Below are positions 8,626 through 19,472 of a stretch of 64,000 nucleotides of DNA, piece by piece. The DNA lies in assembly GCA_001704765.1 (NCBI GenBank), contig MBFK01000100.1, forward strand, positions 77,900 to 141,899, in the 5' to 3' direction. The translations under genes and the position numbers were made by a program. This DNA comes from Sinorhizobium shofinae. Lineage in GTDB: Bacteria > Pseudomonadota > Alphaproteobacteria > Rhizobiales > Rhizobiaceae. A model generated the notes under the pieces. That model was not told where the DNA came from. It saw only the letters and a list, made by a program, of their open reading frames with translations, and ran no database searches. Numbering within the stretch: position 1 is the first letter of the stretch; each line of letters begins with the position of its first letter.

Positions 8626-9918
8626 TCAGACGATGCCGCCGCCCCCGCCAGTAACCGCGGGGCGTTCGGCCGCTACCGAGGCCCGATAGCCGCTCGCCCG
8701 GTAGGTCGAGACCGGGGCGATGGCGCCGCCGGTTTCGAGGCGGGCCATGGCGAGGATCGGCTCGACATCGGTGCGGAAGGCGGCCTTCAGCGTTTCCGAC
8801 GCCATCAGGGCGTCGTTTTGCTGCTGGTAAGCTTCGAGTGCCTGGCGATCGACGATGAGCGCCTGGGCGTAGGCGCGGCCGACTTCCATCGCGCTGGTCA
8901 TCAGGCTCTCGATCGGATCCGTCACGTTATGGCTCTGATCGAGCATATGTGCAGGCTCGAAACCCGCTGCGGCGCGCGTCTCGGCGTCGACGAGTTCGTT
9001 GAAGACCAGGAAGAGCCGATAGGGATCGATCGAGCCGGTGTCGAGATCGTCGTCGCCATATTTCGAGTCGTTGAAATGGAAGCCACCGAGCTTCTTGAAC
9101 TGGATCAGCCGGGCGACGATCATCTCGATATTGACGTTCGGGGCGTGATGGCCGAGATCGACGAGGCAGAAGGCCTTCGGGCCGAGCTCCTGGGCGATCA
9201 GGTAGTTCGTGCCCCAATCCTGCACGACCGTTGAGTAGAAGGCGGGCTCGTACATCTTGTGCTCGGTGAAGATGCGCCAGTCGTCCGGAAGCGCAGCATA
9301 GACGGCCTTCATGGAGTCGAGATAGCGCTCGAAGGCCCGGGTGAAGCTGCTCTGTCCCGGAAAATTGGAGCCGTCGCCGATCCACACCGTCAGCGCCTTG
9401 GACCCGAGTGCCTTGCCGATCTCGATGCATTCGAGATTGTGCTCGACCGCCTGGCGGCGTGTCGCGGCATCGGTATGGGTGAGCGAACCGAACTTGTAGG
9501 AATGGGCTTGGCCCGGCGCGTCGGAGAAGGTGTTCGAGTTCATCGCATCGAAGCTTAAGCCGAGGGCCGCCCCCTTTTCCTTCAGCGCCTTGAGATCGGT
9601 CACCTTGTCCCAGGGGATGTGCAGAGACACGGTCGGCGTCGCCCGCGTCAACTCATGGATGACACCGCAGTCTTCGAGCTTGTCGAAGATGTTGCGCGGC
9701 TCGCCCAGTCCGGGGAAGCGGGCAAAGCGCGTGCCGCCGGTGCCCACCCCCCAGGAGGGGACGGCGACGCCATAGGCGGCAACCTTCTGCTTGATGGCGT
9801 CGATCTCGATGCCGCGGCGCGAGAGCCGCTCGCCGAGGTCTTCGTAGTCGCGCCTCAGCGCTTCCTGCCGCTTGGCGTTCTCGGCCTCGATCACGGACGT
9901 GCTGATCATAATCGTCAT
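8626..9918 (-). CDS. rhaI: L-rhamnose isomerase (catabolic, rhaI type)
   Basis: A protein of 430 aa from the ATG at 9918, with GGGAGA upstream on the minus strand; a longer reading would run into rhaD. It is a TIM-barrel xylose-isomerase-like enzyme of the Pseudomonas stutzeri-type L-rhamnose isomerase family. Visible landmarks are SWGVGTGGTRF near the N-terminus, the metal/substrate regions FTEHKMYEPAFYS and LVDLGHHAPNVNIE, and GGFHFNDSKYGDDDLD. It converts L-rhamnose to L-rhamnulose in the cytoplasm. It follows rhaD by 13 nt in one leftward operon, matching the rhaDI arrangement of Rhizobium leguminosarum. Confidence 0.93.
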   Translation of the reverse strand: MTIMISTSVIEAENAKRQEALRRDYEDLGERLSRRGIEIDAIKQKVAAYGVAVPSWGVGTGGTRFARFPGLGEPRNIFDKLEDCGVIHELTRATPTVSLHIPWDKVTDLKALKEKGAALGLSFDAMNSNTFSDAPGQAHSYKFGSLTHTDAATRRQAVEHNLECIEIGKALGSKALTVWIGDGSNFPGQSSFTRAFERYLDSMKAVYAALPDDWRIFTEHKMYEPAFYSTVVQDWGTNYLIAQELGPKAFCLVDLGHHAPNVNIEMIVARLIQFKKLGGFHFNDSKYGDDDLDTGSIDPYRLFLVFNELVDAETRAAAGFEPAHMLDQSHNVTDPIESLMTSAMEVGRAYAQALIVDRQALEAYQQQNDALMASETLKAAFRTDVEPILAMARLETGGAIAPVSTYRASGYRASVAAERPAVTGGGGGIV

Positions 9919-9931
9919 GGCAATCTCCCGA

Positions 9932-12031
9932 TCAGCGCGTGAAGGACTGGGCGTTGCCCGCGTCGACATTGACGATGTTGCCGGTCGATTTCGCCGACAT
10001 GTCGGAGGCGAGGAAGTAGATGGCCTCGGCGATATCTTCCGGGAAGACGCTGAGCTTCAGCATCGACCGCTCGCGGTAATGCGCCTCCAGGTCGTCGACA
10101 TCCATCTTGTAGGCGGCGGCGCGCTGCTCCTTCCATTCGCCGCTCCAGATCTTGGAACCGCGCAGGACCGCATCCGGATTGACGACGTTGACGCGGATCT
10201 GTGCCGACGCACCCTCGAGCGCCAGGCAACGGGCAAGATGGATCTCGGCCGCCTTGGCCGTGCAATAGGCCGACGCGCCGGGCGAGGCGGCGAGGCCGTT
10301 CTTCGAGGCGACGAAGACGACGTTGCCGCCGGCCTTCTGGCTGCGGAAGATCCGGAAGGCTTCGCGCGAAACCAGAAAATAGCCGGTCGCGAGAATGTCG
10401 ATGTTCTTGTTCCAGAGCGCCAGCGTCGTGTCTTCGATCGCGGCCGACGAAGCGAGGCCGGCATTGGAAACGAGAATATCGAGGCCGCCGAATGCAAGGA
10501 GCGCATCGCCGAAGCCCGTCTCGACCGCCGCCTCGCTGGTGACGTTCATGGTGACGGCACGGACGAAATCCTTGCCGTAACGCGCGGCGAGTTCGTTCTG
10601 AGCGATTTCAAGGGCCGCCGCGTCGATATCGGCGAGAACGACGCAGGCACCCTCCTGCATCAGCCGGTTTGCCGTCGCCTTGCCGATGCCGCCGGCGCCA
10701 CCGGTGACGAGCGCGATGCGCCCGGCCAGGCTCTTCGGCTTTGGCATGCGCTGGAGCTTGGCTTCCTCGAGCAGCCAGTATTCGATGTCGAAGGCCTCCT
10801 GCTCGGGCAGGCCGACATAGGTCGACACGCCGGAGGCGCCGCGCATCACGTTGATCGCATTGACATAGAATTCGCCGGAGATGCGCGCCGTCGCCTTGTC
10901 TTTGGCAAAGGTGATCATGCCGACCCCGGGCACCAGGTAGACGACGGCGTTCGGGTCGCGCATCGCCGGGCTGTCGGCACGCTTGCAGCGCTCGTAATAG
11001 CGTGCATAGTCGGCGCGGTAGGCGGCAATCGCCTCGGGCAGGCCGGCAAGTGTCTTTTCGACATCCGGCTGTGCGGGATCGAAGTCGATCACCAGCGGCC
11101 GGATCTTCGTACGCAGGAAATGGTCCGGGCAACTCGTGCCGAGCGCCGCGAGCGGCTCCAGACTCGTCGATGTCACGAAATCCAGGACCGCTTTGCTGTC
11201 GTCGAAATGGCCGACCTTCTTCTCCTCGGCGCTGATCAGGCCGCGGATCACCGGCATCAGTCGCTTGGCGACGGCGACGCGTTCGGCAGCGGCGAGCGCC
11301 GGCCGCGCCTCTCCGCCGAAGGCGGGCGCCGTATTTTCCGTCTCGAACCAGGCGATCGCCCGGTTGATGATCTCGATCGTCGTCTCGTAAGCCTCCTTGG
11401 CCGTATCGCCCCAGGTGAAAAGGCCATGGCTTTCGAGCACGACGCCGCGCGCCTTCGGATTTTCGAGGCAGAATTTCTCTAACCAGAGGCCGAGTTCGTA
11501 GCCCGGCCGTTTCCAAGGCAGCCAGCCGATCTCGTCGCCAAAGATCTTCTTCGTGAGTTCCCGGCTGTTCTTCGAGGCGGCGATGGCGATGATCGCGTCC
11601 GGGTGCATATGATCGACATGCGCCTTCGGCACATAGGCGTGCAGCGGCGTGTCGATCGAGGCGGCGCGCGGATTGAGGTTGAAGGTGCAATGCGGCAGGT
11701 AGCCGACCATTTCGTCTTCGAATTCGACGCCGCGATAGATGCCCTTCAGCGCCCGGAGCTTGTCCATAAAGAGCGTGGCGAAGCCGTCCATCTTGATCGT
11801 ACCGACGTCGCCGCCCGAGCCCTTGACCCACAGGACCTCGACCGTCTCGCCGGTCAGGGGGTCTTTCTGCATCGCCTTTGCCGAGGTGTTGCCACCGCCG
11901 TAATTGGTGATCCGCTTGTCCGAGCCGAGCAGATTGGACCGATAGAGAAGCCGTTCCGGCTCGCTCATTCCCGCCGCCTTGGCGTCGTCCCAGAGATTGG
12001 CCAGGCGTGCGCCCTGTTGCTTGTCGAGCAT
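9932..12031 (-). CDS. rhaD: bifunctional rhamnulose-phosphate aldolase / short-chain dehydrogenase
   Basis: A 699-aa fusion. The N-terminal ~400 residues are a class II aldolase: YGGGNTSAK, the zinc-ligand region HVDHMHPDAIIAIAASKN, and VLESHGLFTWGD. The C-terminal ~260 residues are an SDR oxidoreductase: the NAD-binding TGGAGGIGKATA motif near residue 435, SNAGLASS, and the Tyr-Lys pair in SAYCTAKAAE. It cleaves rhamnulose(-1-phosphate) to a lactaldehyde and dihydroxyacetone phosphate, and the dehydrogenase half probably oxidises the aldehyde product. It is first in the leftward rhaDI operon, divergent from rhaR, the likely repressor. Confidence 0.93.
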   Translation of the reverse strand: MLDKQQGARLANLWDDAKAAGMSEPERLLYRSNLLGSDKRITNYGGGNTSAKAMQKDPLTGETVEVLWVKGSGGDVGTIKMDGFATLFMDKLRALKGIYRGVEFEDEMVGYLPHCTFNLNPRAASIDTPLHAYVPKAHVDHMHPDAIIAIAASKNSRELTKKIFGDEIGWLPWKRPGYELGLWLEKFCLENPKARGVVLESHGLFTWGDTAKEAYETTIEIINRAIAWFETENTAPAFGGEARPALAAAERVAVAKRLMPVIRGLISAEEKKVGHFDDSKAVLDFVTSTSLEPLAALGTSCPDHFLRTKIRPLVIDFDPAQPDVEKTLAGLPEAIAAYRADYARYYERCKRADSPAMRDPNAVVYLVPGVGMITFAKDKATARISGEFYVNAINVMRGASGVSTYVGLPEQEAFDIEYWLLEEAKLQRMPKPKSLAGRIALVTGGAGGIGKATANRLMQEGACVVLADIDAAALEIAQNELAARYGKDFVRAVTMNVTSEAAVETGFGDALLAFGGLDILVSNAGLASSAAIEDTTLALWNKNIDILATGYFLVSREAFRIFRSQKAGGNVVFVASKNGLAASPGASAYCTAKAAEIHLARCLALEGASAQIRVNVVNPDAVLRGSKIWSGEWKEQRAAAYKMDVDDLEAHYRERSMLKLSVFPEDIAEAIYFLASDMSAKSTGNIVNVDAGNAQSFTR

Positions 12032-12230
12032 CTTGAATTCCTCCCGATCAGTTGCCCCGGGCGCTCGCGCCGCGGCGATATGGTTGTCATCAGATCACAC
12101 GGGGGATGCGCAGATGTCAATCAAAAACGATCAAAAACATTCATATTGCGGCGCACAATGAAAAAATATGATCGATACTGATTGACAATGCTCGGGACTG
12201 ATGGAAGCATGCAGGACATCGGAGGAGCGC
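12032..12230. promoter_or_regulatory. divergent rhaD / rhaR promoter region with direct repeats
   Basis: This 199-nt interval separates the starts of the two rhamnose operons. It holds two identical copies of ATCAAAAAC at 12120-12128 and 12130-12138, one helical turn apart, as expected for a DeoR-family operator with tandem half-sites. A TTGACA hexamer sits at 12182-12187 on the plus strand, but no clear -10 box follows. Control of both operons from this site is inference. Confidence 0.5.
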
Positions 12231-13043
12231 ATGCACGAGAAAGAAAGACATAGGATCATCCTGTCGGCGGTGCAGGAAAAGCCGGTTGTGACCGTGCCCG
12301 AGCTCGTCGAATTAACAGGCAGCTCCGAGGCGACGATCCGTCGCGATGTTGCAGCGTTGCATGTGCAGAAGCGCCTGCGCCGGGTGCGAGGCGGTGCCGA
12401 AGCGATCAATCCGCCGCAATTCGTCGGCCTTGCCGGCCGCCCCTTCAGCGTCAACGAGGGTCTGCATGCGCGGGAGAAGCAGGCGATCGCCCGGGAGGCG
12501 GTGGCGCTCTGTCAGGACGGCGAGCCGATCATCATCAATGGCGGCACGACGACCTTCCAGATGGTGCATTTCCTCGCCAACCGCCGAATGCAGGTTTTCA
12601 CCAATTCCTTCCCGATCGCCGAGCATCTGCTCAAGCACTCGAAGAATACCGTGATGCTTTCGGGTGGGACGATCTACCGCGAGCAGAACATCATACTGAG
12701 CCCTTTCGATAATGACGTGACGCGCAACTTCTATGCGCGGCGCATGTTCATGGGGGCGCAGGGGCTCGGGCCACTCGGCCTGATGGAGGCCGATCCGTTG
12801 CTGATCCAGGCCGAGCAGAAGCTGATCGATCAGGCCGACGAATTGGTCGTGCTCGTCGATTCCTCGAAATTTCACAAGCGCTCGAGCCTCATTCTCTGCG
12901 GGCTGAAGCGCATTGCCACTGTGATCACGGATTCGGGCATCGAGGACAGGCATGCCTCGATGCTCGAAAGCGCCGGCGTCAATCTCGTCATCGCCAATAC
13001 GAAGCTGAAGGTCGACGCGCAAACTGCTTCGACATCCGCCTGA
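12231..13043 (+). CDS. rhaR: DeoR-family regulator of rhamnose genes
   Basis: A protein of 270 aa. The ATG at 12231 is chosen because GGAGG lies 5 nt upstream and the product then starts in the usual DeoR way (MHEKERHRIILSAVQ). A winged helix-turn-helix occupies about residues 18-55 (TVPELVELTGSSEATIRRDVAAL). The C-terminal domain is the sugar-phosphate sensor fold with the phosphate-binding loop INGGTTTFQM and DSSKFHKRSS. By position it matches rhaR of R. leguminosarum, the negative regulator of the rhamnose genes; the inducer is probably a rhamnose pathway phosphate or lactaldehyde-type intermediate. Confidence 0.9.
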   Translation: MHEKERHRIILSAVQEKPVVTVPELVELTGSSEATIRRDVAALHVQKRLRRVRGGAEAINPPQFVGLAGRPFSVNEGLHAREKQAIAREAVALCQDGEPIIINGGTTTFQMVHFLANRRMQVFTNSFPIAEHLLKHSKNTVMLSGGTIYREQNIILSPFDNDVTRNFYARRMFMGAQGLGPLGLMEADPLLIQAEQKLIDQADELVVLVDSSKFHKRSSLILCGLKRIATVITDSGIEDRHASMLESAGVNLVIANTKLKVDAQTASTSA

Positions 13044-13167
13044 GGCGGATGGGGAGGGGGATAGGCGGCGGCCTTACCGGGCGCAAGCCGGTAGCAAGAC
13101 CGCCAGTTGGAGTTGTCGGGTCGGATGATGCGTCCACTCCGGATGCATGGACCCAAGGGAGGAGAAA

Positions 13168-14160
13168 ATGATGAAAATACTCAAATCATTGATGGTGACC
13201 GCAGCCGTCGCGGTCGCGCTCATGGCGAGCGCCGCCCATGCGGAGAACAAGAAGATAGCGCTCGTCGTCAAGGCGCTCGGCATCGGCTTCTTCGAGGCTG
13301 CCAACAAGGGTGCCCAGGAAGCGGCCAAGGAACTCGGCGACGTCGAGATCATCTATACCGGCCCGACCTCGACGACCGCCGAGGGCCAGATCGAGGTGAT
13401 CAACTCGCTGATCGCCCAGAAGGTTGATGCGATCGCGGTTTCGGCCAACGACACCGACGCTCTCGTGCCGGCGCTGAAGAAGGCGATGGACCGCGGCATC
13501 AAGGTCATTTCCTGGGATTCGGGTGTCGCCAAGGAAGGCCGCCTTATGCACCTCAACCCGTCGTCGAGCCCGCTGATTGGCAACATGATCATCAAGCTCG
13601 CCGCCGATAACCTGCCGGAAGGCGGCGATGTCGCCGTGCTCTCAGCCTCGGCCACCGCAACCAACCAGAACACCTGGATTGCCGAGATGAAGAAGGTCCA
13701 GGGCAACTACAAGGGCATCAACGTCGTGGCCACCGTCTATGGCGACGACCTGGCCGACAAGTCCTATCGCGAAACCCAGGGCCTCATCCAGTCCTATCCG
13801 AACCTGAAGGCGATCATCGCGCCGACCTCAGTCGGCATCGTCGCCGCCGCTCAGGCCGTCACCGACGCCGGCAAGATCGGCCAGATCAATGTCACCGGCC
13901 TTGGGCTCCCGTCCGAAATGGCCGGCCACGTGAAGTCCGGCGCTTCGAAGTCCTTCGCCATCTGGAATCCGATCGACCTCGGCTATTCGGCAACGATGAT
14001 CGCCTATGACATCATCAACGGTGCCGAAGCCAAGCCCGGTGCCGAATTGAAGATGGGCCGCATGGGAACGGTCAAGCTCGACGACAACAACGAAGGCGCC
14101 ATGGCCGATCCGTTCGTCTATGATGCCTCGAACGTCGAGGAATTCGCCAAGATCTTCTGA
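13168..14160 (+). CDS. rhaS: L-rhamnose ABC transporter, periplasmic binding protein
   Basis: A 330-aa protein starting with the MMK doublet behind AGGGAGGAG; ATG at 13168 or 13171 is possible. It has a signal peptide, MMKILKSLMVTAAVAVALMA, with cleavage after SAAHA (near residue 25). The mature part is a type I ribose-binding-like protein: ALGIGFFEAANKGAQEAAKE, then SANDTDALVPALKKA and SWDSGV in the ligand-binding cleft. It is the most 5' transport gene and is followed by a GC-rich hairpin, consistent with higher expression than the downstream transporter subunits. Confidence 0.93.
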   Translation: MMKILKSLMVTAAVAVALMASAAHAENKKIALVVKALGIGFFEAANKGAQEAAKELGDVEIIYTGPTSTTAEGQIEVINSLIAQKVDAIAVSANDTDALVPALKKAMDRGIKVISWDSGVAKEGRLMHLNPSSSPLIGNMIIKLAADNLPEGGDVAVLSASATATNQNTWIAEMKKVQGNYKGINVVATVYGDDLADKSYRETQGLIQSYPNLKAIIAPTSVGIVAAAQAVTDAGKIGQINVTGLGLPSEMAGHVKSGASKSFAIWNPIDLGYSATMIAYDIINGAEAKPGAELKMGRMGTVKLDDNNEGAMADPFVYDASNVEEFAKIF

Positions 14161-14173
14161 TCTTCGATCGTCG

Positions 14174-14201
14174 CCGGCGCCGGGCGTCAAGCCCGCGCCG
14201 G
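14174..14201 (+). other. intercistronic GC-rich hairpin between rhaS and rhaT
   Basis: Left arm 14174-14185 and right arm 14191-14201 pair along 11 bp with one bulged base and a GTCAA loop. No T-run follows. Its position just after the binding-protein gene suggests an mRNA-stabilising or attenuating element. Confidence 0.55.
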
Positions 14202-14255
14202 TAATCTCTCCGGCTGCTGCCGGACGAAGTCCACGTTGAACCGGCGGAACTGGCT

Positions 14256-15790
<1,535 letters not shown>

Positions 15791-15794
<4 letters not shown>

Positions 15795-16771
15795 TCGCCA
15801 AGCTCCTCAAGAATCGCGAAATCCTGCTCGTCGTGGCGATCGTCGTGCTGCTCGCCCTGATCGCCTTGCGCTTTCCTGCTTTCGTAGCGCCCTCCAATCT
15901 CGCCCGCGTCTATAACGACACGTCGATCCTGATCATCCTGGCACTCGGCCAGATGGCCGTGATCCTCACCCGATGCATCGATCTGTCGATGGCGGCGAAC
16001 CTCGCCCTGTGCGGCATGGTCGCGGCCATGCTCAACGCGGCCTTTCCCGGCCTGCCGATCCCGCTCATCATTCTTGCCGCCATGGCGCTCGGCGGTCTGC
16101 TCGGCATGATCAATGGTACGCTCGTCTGGAAACTCGACATTCCGCCGATCGTCGTCACCCTCGGAACGCTGACGATCTATCGCGGCTTGATCTTCCTCCT
16201 GACGGACGGCAAGTGGATCAATGCGCACGAGATGAGTGACGCCTTCAAGGCCCTGCCGCGGCTGGATCTTGCCGGTGTGCCGGTGCTTTCCTGGTTGTCG
16301 CTCCTCATGATCGCAGTGATGTTCCTGGTCTTGAGCCGCACGCCGCTCGGTCGAGCCTTCTATGCGGTCGGCGGCAATCCGCATGCCGCCATCTATACGG
16401 GGATCGATGTCGGCCGCACCCGCTTCTTCGCCTATTGCCTCTCGGGCACGCTCGCCGGCCTCTCCGGTTATCTCTGGGTGTCGCGCTATGCGGTCGCCTA
16501 TGTCGATATCGCCGCCGGCTTCGAGCTCGACATCATCGCGGCCTGCGTCATCGGCGGCATTTCGATTGCCGGCGGCATCGGCTCGGTGGCAGGCGCCGTG
16601 CTCGGCGCGCTCTTCCTTGGCGTGATCAAGAACGCGTTGCCGGTGATCAACATCTCGCCCTTTGCGCAGCTGGCGATCTCCGGAACGGTCATCATCATCG
16701 CCGTCGCCGTCAACGCCCGCGCCGAGCGGCGCAAGGGCAGGGTCATTCTCAGGAAAGCGGAGGCGGTCTGA
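15791..16771 (+). CDS. rhaP: L-rhamnose ABC transporter permease
   Basis: A 326-aa inner-membrane permease of the RbsC-like (BPD_transp_2) family with about eight to ten hydrophobic segments. It starts at the ATG overlapping the rhaT stop (ATGA) behind GGAGGG. Landmarks are ILIILALGQMAVILTRCIDLSMAANLALCGM and the loop AVGGNPHAAIYTGIDVGRTRFFAY, and GGISIAGGIGSVAGAVLGALF near the C-terminus. It pairs with RhaQ in the channel. The order S-T-P-Q is the one described for R. leguminosarum. Confidence 0.9.
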
Positions 16772-17775
16772 TGACGCACGCTCAACTCTCTCCCCGCAAC
16801 ATCCCGGATCGCCTTGAGGGGCGCGGCGCCCGTCTCATGAAGAGCTGGGAAGCGCTGCTCATCGTGGTCGCGACCGTCATCTTCCTCGGCAATTCCTTTG
16901 CGTCGCCCTATTTCCTCGATCCGTGGAACCTGTCCGACGCCACCTTCAACTTCACCGAAAAGGCGATGATCGCCTTCGCCATGGCGCTGGTGATCATCTC
17001 CGGCGAGATTGACCTCTCGGTCGCCTCGATCATCGCGCTGGCCTCGACGGCCATGGGCTATGCCGTGCAATTCGGCTTCGACACGCCGGCGCTCGTCGCG
17101 ATCGGGCTTGGCGTCGGGCTTGTCTGCGGCGCCGTCAATGGCCTGCTCATCACCGGGCTCGGCCTGCCGTCGATCGTCGTGACGATCGGCACGATGAGCC
17201 TGTTTCGCGGCCTGTCGTTCATCGTTCTCGGCGACCAGGCCTTTACCGGCTATCCCGAAAGCTTCGCCTGGTTCGGGCAGGGCTATGTCTGGTGGGTCTT
17301 CTCCTTCGAGTTCGCCCTCTTCGTGCTGCTCGCCGTCGCCTATGGCGTGCTCCTGCACAAGACGAATTTCGGCCGCGCCGTCTATGCCATCGGCAACAAT
17401 CAGACGGCCGCGCTCTTTTCCGGCGTCCGGGTGGGGCGAGTGAAGTTCATGCTCTTCCTGCTGACCGGCCTGATGGCCGGGCTCGCCTCGATCTGCCTCA
17501 CCTCCCGCTTGGGCTCGACGCGCCCCTCGATCGCGCTTGGCTGGGAGCTCGAGGTCGTCACCATGGTGGTGCTCGGCGGCGTCAACATTCTCGGCGGCTC
17601 TGGCACCATACCGGGCGTCGTGCTCGCTGCCCTGATCATGGGCATGGTCACCTTCGGCTTCGGCCTCTTGAACGTGCCGGGTATTGTCATGTCGATCTTC
17701 ATCGGCCTGCTGCTGATTTCGGTCATCGCCTTGCCGATCCTATGGCAGCGCGCCCGCCGTCGTCTCGCGCACTGA
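16771..17775 (+). CDS. rhaQ: L-rhamnose ABC transporter permease
   Basis: A 334-aa second RbsC-like permease, start ATG overlapping the rhaP stop by one base (TGATG). It has a 35-40 residue cytoplasmic N-terminus before the first membrane span. Landmarks are ALVIISGEIDLSVASIIALAS, AIGNNQTAALFSGVRVGRVKF and the C-terminal VLGGVNILGGSGTIPGVVLAALI. It forms a heterodimeric pore with RhaP, with RhaT as motor. Confidence 0.9.
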   Translation: MTHAQLSPRNIPDRLEGRGARLMKSWEALLIVVATVIFLGNSFASPYFLDPWNLSDATFNFTEKAMIAFAMALVIISGEIDLSVASIIALASTAMGYAVQFGFDTPALVAIGLGVGLVCGAVNGLLITGLGLPSIVVTIGTMSLFRGLSFIVLGDQAFTGYPESFAWFGQGYVWWVFSFEFALFVLLAVAYGVLLHKTNFGRAVYAIGNNQTAALFSGVRVGRVKFMLFLLTGLMAGLASICLTSRLGSTRPSIALGWELEVVTMVVLGGVNILGGSGTIPGVVLAALIMGMVTFGFGLLNVPGIVMSIFIGLLLISVIALPILWQRARRRLAH

Positions 17776-17784
17776 GGTCTCCCC

Positions 17785-18099
17785 ATGGAAAAATACGCCT
17801 TCCGCATGCGGCTCAACCCAGGCATGGCCGAGGAATATAGAGTGCGTCATGATGCGATCTGGCCCGAGCTGGTCGCGCTGCTGAAGGACTCCGGCATCTC
17901 GGACTATTCGATCCATCTCGACGAGGAGACCAACCTGCTGTTCGGCGTGCTCTGGCGCGCAGAGGACCACAAGATGGCCGATCTGCCGTCGGACCCGGTC
18001 ATGCGGAAATGGTGGGCCCACATGGCCGATATCATGGAAACGCGCGCCGATAACGAGCCGGTCGCCGTGCCGCTCAAGACCGTCTTCCACCTGCGCTGA
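17785..18099 (+). CDS. rhaU: L-rhamnose mutarotase
   Basis: A 104-aa protein of the RhaM/RhaU family: [23 protein letters not shown] carries the conserved His and Tyr of the active site, then [19 protein letters not shown] and the [12 protein letters not shown] segment. It interconverts alpha and beta anomers of L-rhamnose in the cytoplasm so that the isomerase receives its preferred anomer. Length and context (between permease and kinase) agree with the R. leguminosarum locus. Confidence 0.93.
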   Translation: MEKYAFRMRLNPGMAEEYRVRHDAIWPELVALLKDSGISDYSIHLDEETNLLFGVLWRAEDHKMADLPSDPVMRKWWAHMADIMETRADNEPVAVPLKTVFHLR

Positions 18100-18101
18100 C
18101 G

Positions 18102-19472
18102 ATGAAGACCGTCGCCGTCATCGATATCGGTAAGACCAACGCCAAGGTCGCGTTGGTCGACCTCGAGCGCTTCGAGGAGATCGCCGTCCGCAAGACGCCC
18201 AACATCGTCGTGGACGAGGGGCTCTATCCTCACTTCGACGTCGAGCATCTCTGGCACTTCGTCCTCGACGGCCTCACAGCGCTGCACCGTGAACACCCGA
18301 TTAAAGCGATCTCCGTGGCGACCCACGGAGCGACCGCAGTCCTGCTCGATGCGGCGGGCGAGCTTGCCCTGCCGGTCCTCGACTACGAATTTGCCGGACC
18401 GGACGCGCTCGCCGAAGAATATGGCCAGGCGCGTCCGCCTTTCTCCGAAACCGGGTCGGCACGCTTGCCGATGGGGCTCAATGTCGGGGCGCAGCTTTTC
18501 TGGCAGCAGCGCCTGTTTCCGGATGACTTCGAGAAGGTCGCGACCATCCTGACCTATGCGCAATACTGGTCCTATCGCCTTACCGGCGTGGCGACGAACG
18601 AGCTAACCTCGCTCGGCTGCCATACCGATCTGTGGAACCCGCGGGCGGCGACGTTCTCGACATTGACCGAGGCGCAGGGTTGGACTCCGCTGTTCGCACC
18701 TGTACGCAAGGCGGGCGACGTGATCGGCGGATTGCTGCCCCCTTTTGCCGCGGCAACGGGCCTGCCATCCGGGCTGCCCGTTTATTGCGGCATTCACGAT
18801 TCAAACGCCTCGCTGCTGCCGCACCTGCTGACGCGGCGCGCGCCCTTTTCCGTCGTCTCGACCGGAACCTGGGTGGTGATGCTGGCGGTCGGCGGCGCTC
18901 AGGCGGCGCTTGATGAAACCCGCGACACGCTGATCAATGTCAACGCGCGCGGCGAACCGGTGCCTTCCGCCCGCTTCATGGGCGGCCGCGCCTTCTCGAT
19001 GCTCGTCGGCGACAATCCGCCGCCGGCCTCGGCCGAGGCCGAAGCGCGCGTGCTTGCAGAAGGCTATATGCTGCTGCCGTCGGTGCCGGGCGGCTCCGGT
19101 CCCTTTCCCTCGGCAAGGCCGCGCTGGACGATAGATGAAGCAGAGCTCACCCCCACCGAGCGGCTCGCCGCCGTCTCCTTTAATCTCGCCCTGATGACGG
19201 CGACCTGCCTCGATCTCATCGGCGCCAGGGGGGAAATCGTCGTGGAGGGACCTTTCGCGGCAAATTCAGCCTACTTGCGGATGCTGGCCGCTACGACCGG
19301 TCGGCCCGTGCTCGCCAACAGGCTGAGCAGCACCGGAACGAGCCTCGGTGCGGCTTGCCTTGTCACAGGTGCCCGCATCCGGACGGGGGCAGAAGCCTTC
19401 ACGGAAGCAATTCCGCAAGCCTATGTCGATTATGCACGGAAATGGCAGATCTTGACCGCCGAGCATGTGTAA
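18102..19472 (+). CDS. rhaK: rhamnose/rhamnulose kinase, FGGY family
   Basis: A 456-aa sugar kinase of the FGGY family: the N-terminal phosphate loop VAVIDIGKTNAKVALVD, then ISVATHGATAVLLD, the catalytic-region YCGIHDSNASLLPHL and STGTWVVML in the second ATPase lobe. It phosphorylates the sugar using ATP. In R. leguminosarum the homologous RhaK is also needed for transport by the RhaSTPQ system, so a dual role is likely here. It begins 2 nt after rhaU. Confidence 0.9.
   Translation: MKTVAVIDIGKTNAKVALVDLERFEEIAVRKTPNIVVDEGLYPHFDVEHLWHFVLDGLTALHREHPIKAISVATHGATAVLLDAAGELALPVLDYEFAGPDALAEEYGQARPPFSETGSARLPMGLNVGAQLFWQQRLFPDDFEKVATILTYAQYWSYRLTGVATNELTSLGCHTDLWNPRAATFSTLTEAQGWTPLFAPVRKAGDVIGGLLPPFAAATGLPSGLPVYCGIHDSNASLLPHLLTRRAPFSVVSTGTWVVMLAVGGAQAALDETRDTLINVNARGEPVPSARFMGGRAFSMLVGDNPPPASAEAEARVLAEGYMLLPSVPGGSGPFPSARPRWTIDEAELTPTERLAAVSFNLALMTATCLDLIGARGEIVVEGPFAANSAYLRMLAATTGRPVLANRLSSTGTSLGAACLVTGARIRTGAEAFTEAIPQAYVDYARKWQILTAEHV

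Noticed and set aside
9872..11482. A 530-codon plus-strand frame antisense to rhaD
   Set aside because: rhaD has both aldolase and dehydrogenase motifs on the other strand; the plus frame has no recognisable domain and unnatural composition.
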